The notes under the pieces are model-generated. The model ran no database searches. It was not told the DNA's origin and was given only the letters and a program-made list of their open reading frames with translations. From assembly GCA_027483745.1 (NCBI GenBank), contig JAIXTZ010000201.1:1-20031 (forward strand): a stretch of DNA of 20,031 nt, written 5' to 3'. Position numbers and translations under genes: made by a program. The stretch is from Lysobacteraceae bacterium. GTDB lineage: Bacteria; Pseudomonadota; Gammaproteobacteria; Xanthomonadales; Xanthomonadaceae. Of this stretch, positions 8,466 through 16,700 are shown piece after piece. Each line of letters starts with the position of its first letter. Within the stretch, counting starts at the first letter, position 1.

Positions 8466-9347
8466 GTGTCGGACGCCCTTGTTTCCGCGGAAGGCAGCGC
8501 GGTCGCGATCGTCGACGCCGTGGTCGTCACGTACCAGAGCGCGTCCACGATCGAACGCTGCCTCGCGGCGCTGCTCGCCCAGCCCGGGCTTGCCCGCCTG
8601 TGCGTGGTCGATAACGGATCGAGCGACGACACGTTGGCCCGCGTCCGCCGGCTTGCGGCGGGCGATGCCCGCATCGAGGTGCAGGAACAGCGCGAGAATC
8701 CGGGCTTCGCGGCCGGCTGCAACGCCGGTGCGGCCGGAAGCACGGCGCCATGGCTGTTGTTCGTGAACCCGGACCTCGAGCTGCCCGAGTCGTCGCTGGC
8801 CCGCCTGCTGCAGCACGCCGCTGCGTCGCCACGCCTTGGCGTGCTCGGCGCCGACCTGCGGGGTGCCGACGGGCAGCGCGATCCGGCGGGCCGCCGGCAC
8901 GACCTGTCGCTGGCGCGGATGCTGGGGGGCGGCGGCGCGCGCGACGCGCTGACGGTGGCCGTGGATTCCAGCGTGAGCCTGCAGCGCGTCGATGCCTGTT
9001 CCGGTGCGCTGATGCTGGTGACGCGGAACGCCTTCGAGGCGGTGGGCGGCTGGGACGCGGGCTACCGGCTGCACGTGGAAGACCTCGATTTCTGCCGGCG
9101 CGTCCGCGCGGCTGGATTCGACGTCGCGGTCGCCAACGACGTGCCCGTGCTCCACCATCGCGGCGTTTCGAGCCGCGCCCGCCCGTTCTTCGTCGAGTGG
9201 CACAAGCACCGGGGACTCTGGCGCTACTGGTGGCGGTTCGAAGCCCGCGGCGCCGCGACGCTGCTCGCGCCCATCGTGTTCGCGGCGCTGTCCGCGCGCC
9301 TGCTGCTCGTGGCCTGGCCGCGCGCGCTGCGGCGCCCGCGCGACTGA
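8466..9347 (+). CDS. Glycosyltransferase family 2, WbbL/rhamnosyltransferase-like
   Basis: About 293 residues from GTG 8466. Motifs are VVVTYQS (19-25), VVDNGSSDDT (47-56), ENPGFAAGCNAG (77-88), the DXD-equivalent NPDLEL (101-106), and the pair SGALMLVTRNAFEAVGGWD (179-197) and HVEDLDFCRR (203-212). This set is typical of the WbbL group, several members of which are rhamnosyltransferases; donor specificity here is not proven. A hydrophobic C-terminal stretch (about 263-284) followed by Arg-rich residues suggests attachment to the inner membrane. GTG 8466 is preceded by GAGGGA at 8456-8461. A TTG at 8454 that overlaps the methyltransferase stop would add four residues. This is the last tightly coupled gene of the cluster. 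Confidence 0.88.
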   Translation: MSDALVSAEGSAVAIVDAVVVTYQSASTIERCLAALLAQPGLARLCVVDNGSSDDTLARVRRLAAGDARIEVQEQRENPGFAAGCNAGAAGSTAPWLLFVNPDLELPESSLARLLQHAAASPRLGVLGADLRGADGQRDPAGRRHDLSLARMLGGGGARDALTVAVDSSVSLQRVDACSGALMLVTRNAFEAVGGWDAGYRLHVEDLDFCRRVRAAGFDVAVANDVPVLHHRGVSSRARPFFVEWHKHRGLWRYWWRFEARGAATLLAPIVFAALSARLLLVAWPRALRRPRD

Positions 9348-9348
9348 C

Positions 9349-9377
9349 ACGGGACGGTTGCCGCCCGTCCGTATACT
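9349..9377 (+). promoter_or_regulatory. Putative promoter (-10 TATACT) and small hairpin before the radical SAM gene
   Basis: TATACT at 9372-9377 is one base from the sigma-70 -10 consensus. It lies nine bases before the ATG at 9387, so the start of transcription would fall about 0-4 bases before the start codon. No convincing -35 box lies 16-18 bases upstream. An imperfect hairpin (ACGGGACGG paired with CCGTCCGT, one bulged G) covers about 9349-9372; it could weaken read-through from the glycosyltransferase gene. There is no T-tract. Confidence 0.4.
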
Positions 9378-9386
9378 CGTCGCCCC

Positions 9387-10325
9387 ATGACGCTCCCCGC
9401 CACCCGAGCCTCGAGCCTGTTCGTCGCGCACATCGACGTGGTGCACGGCTGCCAGCTGCGCTGCGTCGGCTGCCCCAACTCGGTGATCCAGCCGAAGGTC
9501 GTGCCCGTGGAGCCGGCATTCTTCGAGCGGATGCTGGCGAACATCGACGTCGATCGCATCCACACCTTGAGGCTGTTCAACTTCGGCGAGCCCCTGCTGC
9601 ACCGGCGGCTGTCCGAGCTCGTTGCGATGATTCCAAGGCAGCGCTGGACGGTGCAGGAGGTCGAGATCTCCACCAATGCCCAGAAGGTGCATTGGGACGA
9701 TTTCGAACGCGTGCTGGCGGCGAACGTCGTCACCCGCCTCGTCGTCAGCGCCGACGGCGACGGCACGCCGGCGGACTACGAGCGTCTCCGCCCGCCATCG
9801 AAGTGGTCGAAGCTGGTCGAGTTCCTCGAGCGCACGAAGGCGCTGCGCGATCGCCTGTGCCCGTCGATGCAGCTGGTCTGCAAAAGCGTCAGCGAGGTGC
9901 CGGAGCATCGCGAGCGCTGGCGCGAGGTGCTCGTCCCACGCGGCTGGACGCCGGAGTTCCGGCGCTGGATGTGGCTGCCCGGGGCCGAGCGCAACATGAC
10001 CGGACGGTCGATCAGCACGCCCGAGGGGCCCTGCTTCTTCATGGCGCATTGGAGCGAGTTCCAGTCCCGCGACTGGGACGGGCAGGTGACGCTGCTCTAT
10101 GTCGATGCCGACGGCAGCATCGTGCCCTGCTGCATGCATCCGGGCGCGGCGGTGCTGGGCAACCTCGGCGAAATGAGCTTCAACGACATGCTGGCCGGCA
10201 AGGCGCGGGCGGCCTTCATCGACGCCATGCGTGCCGGACGCAAAGCCATGCCGGTGTGCGGCGACTGCGACGTCGGCCCGGCTGGCAACGAGGGCCCGTC
10301 GTTCTGGGCGTCGATCGACGCCTGA
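9387..10325 (+). CDS. Radical SAM/SPASM-like enzyme at the end of a glycan cluster
   Basis: A 312-residue protein. The [4Fe-4S] radical SAM motif CX3CX2C is present as HGCQLRCVGCPN (Cys22, Cys26, Cys29). The second family feature, the Gly-Glu motif that contacts SAM, is FNFGEPL (64-70). A C-terminal cysteine-rich region (Cys216, Cys248-Cys249 in DGSIVPCCMHPG, then GNLGE, and Cys291/Cys294 in CGDC) resembles a SPASM or twitch domain holding an extra iron-sulfur cluster. The substrate is unknown. Such enzymes are found in surface-polysaccharide clusters and in peptide modification; no precursor peptide was seen nearby. The gene lies 39 bases after the preceding glycosyltransferase gene, lacks a ribosome binding site, and probably has its own promoter. 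It converges with pyrF. Confidence 0.87.
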   Translation: MTLPATRASSLFVAHIDVVHGCQLRCVGCPNSVIQPKVVPVEPAFFERMLANIDVDRIHTLRLFNFGEPLLHRRLSELVAMIPRQRWTVQEVEISTNAQKVHWDDFERVLAANVVTRLVVSADGDGTPADYERLRPPSKWSKLVEFLERTKALRDRLCPSMQLVCKSVSEVPEHRERWREVLVPRGWTPEFRRWMWLPGAERNMTGRSISTPEGPCFFMAHWSEFQSRDWDGQVTLLYVDADGSIVPCCMHPGAAVLGNLGEMSFNDMLAGKARAAFIDAMRAGRKAMPVCGDCDVGPAGNEGPSFWASIDA

Positions 10326-10328
10326 GCG

Positions 10329-10356
10329 CCGCGAGGAGCGCCGCCCTCGCGGGCGG
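10329..10356. terminator. Hairpin between convergent genes, possible bidirectional terminator
   Basis: A perfect 8-base stem, CCGCGAGG (10329-10336) with CCTCGCGG (10345-10352), has an 8-base loop. An alternative 6-base stem, CCGCCC with GGGCGG (10341-10356), cannot form at the same time. It lies in the 40-base gap between the stops of the radical SAM gene and pyrF. No T-run follows on either strand, so intrinsic termination is uncertain. Confidence 0.45.
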
Positions 10357-10365
10357 TCCGTCGGT

Positions 10366-11211
10366 TCAGCGGTAGCGGTTGATCAGGTCGCGCGTCTCGT
10401 GGGCCACGCGGGCCGCGGCCTCGGCGAAATCCGCGCCGCTGCTCGCATAAAGAATCGCGCGCGAGCTGCTGATGATGAGCCCGGTGCGGTCGGCGTTGAG
10501 GCCATGCTTCAGCACCGCTTCCACGTCACCGCCCTGCGCGCCGATGCCCGGCACGAGAAGCGGGATGGACGGACCAACAATCGCGCGCACTTCACCGAGC
10601 TGTTCGGGCCACGTGGCGCCGACCACCAGCGAGAGGTTGCCGTTCGCGTTCCAGTCGCGCGCGGCCTTCTCGGCGACGCGCTGGTAGAGCGGCCGCGTCG
10701 AGCCATCGGCGTTGGCCACCGGCAGGTCCTGCAGGTCGGCCGCTCCGGGGTTCGACGTCCGGCACAGGACCACCACGCCCTTGTCGGCGCGCTCGAGGTA
10801 GGGCGCCAGCGAGTCGCTGCCGAGGTAGGGGTTGGCCGTCACGGCGTCAGCGCGGAAGCGGTCGAAGGCCTCGCGCGCGTAGTTCAGCGCCGTGCTGCCG
10901 ATGTCGCCGCGTTTGGCGTCGAGGATCACCGGCAGGCCGGGGTGCGCCGCATGCACGTAGGCGATGAGCCGCTCCAGCGCTTCCTCGGCCCCCTGCGCGG
11001 CGAAATGGGCGATCTGCGGCTTGAACGCGCAGGCGTACTCCGCCGTGGCATCAACAATCGCCTTGCCGAAGGTGAAGACGCGGTCCGGATCGTCGACCAG
11101 CGTCGACGGGTAGCGCCCCGGCTCCGGGTCGATGCCGACGCAGAGCAGGGAGCCCGAGGCGGCCCAGCGGGCCGCCAGCGTCGCGTTGAAGCCGGTCGCC
11201 GCGACGGCCAT
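10366..11211 (-). CDS. pyrF: Orotidine 5'-phosphate decarboxylase (type 2 PyrF family)
   Basis: A 281-residue cytoplasmic enzyme that makes UMP from orotidine monophosphate, the last step of de novo pyrimidine synthesis. The catalytic signature is DAKRGDIGSTA (98-108), with the Asp-Lys-Asp catalytic set (Asp98, Lys100, Asp103). Other family features are LLCVGIDPEPGR (22-33), FKPQIAHFAAQG (63-74) and LVPGIGAQGGD. The length of about 280 and the DAKRGDIGST signature point to the longer group 2 OMP decarboxylases rather than the 240-residue Escherichia coli type. It starts four bases after the ettA stop, so it is probably transcribed with ettA. No strong ribosome binding site is visible, which suggests translational coupling. 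Confidence 0.95.
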   Translation of the reverse strand: MAVAATGFNATLAARWAASGSLLCVGIDPEPGRYPSTLVDDPDRVFTFGKAIVDATAEYACAFKPQIAHFAAQGAEEALERLIAYVHAAHPGLPVILDAKRGDIGSTALNYAREAFDRFRADAVTANPYLGSDSLAPYLERADKGVVVLCRTSNPGAADLQDLPVANADGSTRPLYQRVAEKAARDWNANGNLSLVVGATWPEQLGEVRAIVGPSIPLLVPGIGAQGGDVEAVLKHGLNADRTGLIISSSRAILYASSGADFAEAAARVAHETRDLINRYR

Positions 11212-11215
11212 GGGC

Positions 11216-12877
<1,662 letters not shown>

Positions 12878-12948
12878 CGCTCACTCCATTCAGACGCGCC
12901 CGGCCGCGGCGGCGCCGGCGGCGGGAGGGGGCATTCGGGGACGGGCGA

Positions 12949-12954
12949 AGTATA
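12949..12954 (-). promoter_or_regulatory. Putative -10 box of the ettA-pyrF unit
   Basis: On the - strand this is TATACT, the same hexamer as before the radical SAM gene. It lies about 70 bases upstream of the ettA ATG. No clear -35 box lies 17 bases further upstream. The predicted leader is very GC-rich (12895-12930). Confidence 0.4.
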
Positions 12955-13026
12955 CCGGACGCCCGTTCAGGCCCGGCCTTCGAGGGCTGCAGGGCCGCGG
13001 TCGAACGGCGCCTTCGCCATCGACGC

Positions 13027-13071
13027 CTGAACGCCAGCGACGGTTCAGCGTTCCGGCAAGAATCGATTCAG
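13027..13071. promoter_or_regulatory. TGAAC/GTTCA inverted repeat upstream of the RcnB-like gene
   Basis: CTGAAC (13027-13032) and GTTCAG (13043-13048) form an inverted repeat with a 10-base centre. GAACGC and GCGTTC (13029-13034, 13048-13053) pair in an alternative way, and a third TTCAG lies at 13067-13071. The repeat lies 76-102 bases before the RcnB-like ATG and could be a regulator site. No known operator was matched. The remainder of the 252-base gap shows no gene. Confidence 0.3.
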
Positions 13072-13129
13072 CCGGCGGCGCCGATGCTCAAGGCGCATTC
13101 CCTCGACGCACCACCCATGGAGGCCTCGC

Positions 13130-13654
13130 ATGACCCTCGCCACCTTCCCCCGACTGGCCGCTGCGGTGTTGATGGGCGCCGCGATGCTCGCCGCATCCCC
13201 CGCCGATGCCGGGCGCCACGACCGTCACGACTATCGGGATGAACGCCGCTACGAGCACCGAGACTGGAACGATCGCGACTACCGTCAGGGCTACCGGGAC
13301 GGTCGCCGCGACGACCGTCGCTGGGATCGCTATTCGGATCGGCGTTGGGAGCGCCGGGACGACCGCCGCGACTGGCGCCGCGACCATCGCGGCCGGGTGG
13401 TTTACCGCGAAGTCATTCCGGTGCCGGCTTACGGCTACGGCCCGCCGCCGCGCCACTACGCCCCGCCGCGCTGGGCGCGCGGCCATCGCATCCACGACTA
13501 CGGCTGGGCGCCGACCTATGTCGTCGTCGATTACGACCGCTATGGCTTGCGCCATCCGCCGCGCGGCTACCACTGGCGTCGCGACGACCGCGGCGACTGG
13601 CTGCTGGTGGCCATCGCCAGTGGTGTCATCGCGGACGTGATCCTCGGCCGTTGA
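13130..13654 (+). CDS. Exported Arg/Asp-rich protein of the RcnB family
   Basis: A 174-residue protein with a signal peptide (residues 1-27, likely cut after ASPADA). The mature N-terminal half (about 28-92) is extremely rich in Arg, Asp, Tyr and His in DRR/RRD/DRDYR-like repeats. A Pro/Tyr-rich stretch follows (about 98-118). The C-terminal RcnB-type domain (about 118-174) has YVVVDYDRYGLRHPPRGYHW and ends in a hydrophobic segment (WLLVAIASGVIADVIL). RcnB of Escherichia coli is a periplasmic protein linked to nickel/cobalt homeostasis, but many relatives share only the C-terminal domain and have no shown metal role, so function is open. A strong GGAGG lies at 13119-13123, six bases before the ATG. 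It is divergent from ettA. Confidence 0.85.
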   Translation: MTLATFPRLAAAVLMGAAMLAASPADAGRHDRHDYRDERRYEHRDWNDRDYRQGYRDGRRDDRRWDRYSDRRWERRDDRRDWRRDHRGRVVYREVIPVPAYGYGPPPRHYAPPRWARGHRIHDYGWAPTYVVVDYDRYGLRHPPRGYHWRRDDRGDWLLVAIASGVIADVILGR

Positions 13655-13675
13655 GATCGCGGCCCCCGGCGTTCG

Positions 13676-13681
13676 TTGACA
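13676..13681 (+). promoter_or_regulatory. Consensus -35 box (TTGACA) before the FAAL-NRPS gene
   Basis: TTGACA is a perfect sigma-70 -35 hexamer 22 bases after the RcnB-like stop. No good -10 box stands 16-18 bases downstream (the best is near 13699-13704). If it is used, transcription would begin near 13710, at or after the TTG that opens the long frame, which argues against that TTG as the start codon. Confidence 0.35.
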
Positions 13682-13709
13682 GGAAATTGCGAATCTCGTC
13701 ACGCTTTTC

Positions 13710-16700
13710 TTGACCCCGGGTCGGGCCGGAGGAGACAGTGCCGTTCCTCCCGCTCGACCCCTTGACCCCGTGTTTCACGGACGAAATGCCCCCTCGACCA
13801 CCGGGCTCCGTTCGCTCGCAGACGTGTTCATCGCGCGATGCGCGGGAGCGCCTGATGCGCCGATCTACGTCGACCTTGACGACGACGGCCGCCCGGCCTC
13901 GGTGCTCACCGGCCGTGCCTTGGCGCACCGTGCAGCGGCGTTCGCCGACCGGCTGGCCGAGGCCTCGGCCGTCGGGGATCGCATCCTCCTGCTGCTTCCT
14001 TCCGGAATGGAGGCCGTCGTCGCCTTCTGGGGTTGCGTGCTGGCCGGGCGCGTGGCGGTTCCCGTGCCTTCGCTCGATGCCGCACGGCTGAAGAACGCGG
14101 CACCCCGGCTGCGCGCCATCGCCGTCGACGCCCAGGCGGCTGGCGTGGTGCTCCCCCCCGCGTTGGCCGAGCGCTGGGCGGCGACCGACGGGCTCCCGGA
14201 CACGCCCCTGATCACCATGGCAGCGGCCGGTGTCGATCCGGAGCGTGCGGAGAGGTCCGCGAGGGCGGCCGTCAGCGATCCCGATGCCACGGTGTACCTG
14301 CAGTACACCTCCGGCTCCACGCGGGCGCCGCGCGGCGTCGTGATCGACGCGTTCAACGTGCTGGCGCAGTGCCGCGCCATCGGCGCGGTGGGGGGGATCA
14401 ACGCCGAGAGCCGCATCCTGAGCTGGCTGCCCCACCACCACGACTACGGGCTGGTGCAGGGCGTGCTGCTGCCGGTGTGCGCCGGGGCGACCGGCCACCT
14501 GATGTCGCCGATGGCCTTCCTGCGCCGGCCGCTGCGTTGGCTGGACGCGATCGCTCGTCTTGGAATCACCCACAGCGGCGCGCCGAACTTCGCGTATGCG
14601 GCCTGCGTGCGCGCACTGGCGGCTCACCCCGGATGGCAGGGCGATCTTCGCCACCTGCGTTCGATGAGCTGCGGCGCGGAACCCATCCACGCGCCGACGA
14701 TGGCCGCCTTCGTCGAGGCCTTCGCGCCGCACGGCTTGTCGGCCGGTGCGATATCACCCGCCTACGGCATGGCCGAGGCCGTGTTGGCCATCACCGCGGT
14801 GGCGCCGGGCGTCGGTGTGACGGTGGGCGCCGGCAGCGGTCGTGGTGCGCTGGTCTCCTGTGGACGGCCGTTGCCGGGCATGCGTGTCCGCATCGTCGAT
14901 CCCCAGTCACGACGGGGCTGCCCGGAGGGCGTCGAAGGCGAGATCTGGGTGGCGGGCGACAGCGTGGCCCGCGGCTACTGGGGGGACGCCGCGCTCAGTG
15001 CCGAGACGTTCGAGGCCTTCGATGCCGCGGGCGAGGGGCCCTTCCTGCGCACTGGCGACCTCGGGCACCTCGTGGCCGGTGAACTGGTCGTCACCGGGCG
15101 TCTCAAGGACCTGCTGATCGTCCGCGGGCGCAACCTGCATCCGCAGGACATCGAGTGGTGCGCACAGGCGGTCGATTCGGCGATGCGCACGGGCTACGGG
15201 GCGGCCTTCGCCGTCGCCGGAGAAGACGGTGACAACGCGGTGCTGGTGCAGGAGCTTGAGCGGGCGGTTTCCGAGCCGGGCCCGCTGGCCCAGGCCGTCC
15301 GGCATGCGGTGGCCGACGCCTTCGACCTGCCGCTGGCTGCGGTCGTCTTCGTGCGCAGCGGCAGCCTGCCTCGCACCTCCAGCGGCAAGATCCGGCGGAG
15401 CGCCTGCCGCGAGGCCTATCTCGCCGGCCAGCTCACCGTGCTGCATACCGATGCGGGCGCCGCGTCGACGCCGGTCGCGGAAGCGCTGCCGAGGCCCGGG
15501 GTGGAAGCGGCGCTCGCCGAGCTCTGGCGTGAGCTGCTGCGCGTGGAGCGGGTGGGGCAGGGCGATGCCTTCATCGCCCTCGGTGGCGACTCGCTGCGCG
15601 CCACCCAGCTTGCCTCGCGGATCGGCGAGTGCTTCGGCGTGGCACTGGGGGTTGATTGGGTGCTGGCGCAGGCCGATCTCGCGGGCATGGCCGCCGGCAT
15701 CGAGGCCGCACGTCGCGATGGCGCCACCGCGGTGCGGGCCGCCGGCATCCCGCGCATCGCGTCGCGGGCGCAGGCCCCGACCTCGTTCTCGCAGCGGCGC
15801 ATGTGGCTGGTGCAAGAGCTCACGCCGGGCACCACGGCGTACAACATGGCCTTCGCGTTCCGCATCCGCGGTCGGCTCGATGTGCCGCGCTTTGCCGCGG
15901 CGCTGGCGGCAGTGGCCGACCGCCACGAGGTGTTCCGCAGCCACCTCGCCGTTGACGGCGACGACGTGTGCCAGCGCATCGGCTCCCCTGTCGCGACGCC
16001 CATGGCGCTCCACGATGTTTCGGCACTGGCGCCCGCGGCGCGGGACGCCGCCGCCCGTGCCTGGCTCGAAGCGCGCATCCGCCAGCCCTTCGACCTCGCG
16101 AAGGCCCCGCTGCATCACGCCCATCTCGTTCGGCTCGCCGACGACGAGCACGCCTTCCTGTGGGCGATCCACCACGCCATCGGCGACCTGTGGTCGTTCG
16201 GCGTGCTGTTGCGCGAGCTGTCGTCAGCGTATGTGGACCTCGACGCCTACCGCGCACGGCCCTTGGCGCGCCTCGATTACGTCGATTTCGCGGCCTGGCA
16301 GCGTTCCCCCGAGCGCGAAGCGGCGATGGCGCCCCAGATCGAACGCTGGTCCCGACGGCTCCAGGGCGTCGCGCCGGTCGACCTGCCGGTCGATCGCCGC
16401 CGCATCGGTGCCCCCAGCGGCCACGGGGGCCGCGTGACCGTGGCCCTGGATGTCGGGTTGCGAGGGGCCTTGAAGGCCTTGTGCAGGCAGCGCGGGGTGA
16501 CGCCGTTCATGGCCTTGCTGGCGGCGTACCAGGTGCTCCTGGCCCGGGTGAGCGGGCAGGGCGATGTGGCTGTCGCCACGCCCATCGCCAACCGCCATCG
16601 CCTCGACGTCGAAGGGCTGGTGGGCACCTTCGTGAACACGGTGGTGATGCGCACCGAGCTCGCCGGCAATCCGCGCTTCGACGTGCAGCTCCAGCGCGTC

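Noticed and set aside
9372..9377. TTGCCG at 9358-9363 as the -35 partner of TATACT
   Set aside because: Only eight bases separate the two, far less than the 16-18 needed.
13206..13640. Repeated GAC/CGC-rich tracts in the RcnB-like gene considered as a CRISPR or tandem DNA repeat
   Set aside because: The units are irregular and follow the Arg/Asp codon pattern of the protein. There are no constant repeats with unique spacers.
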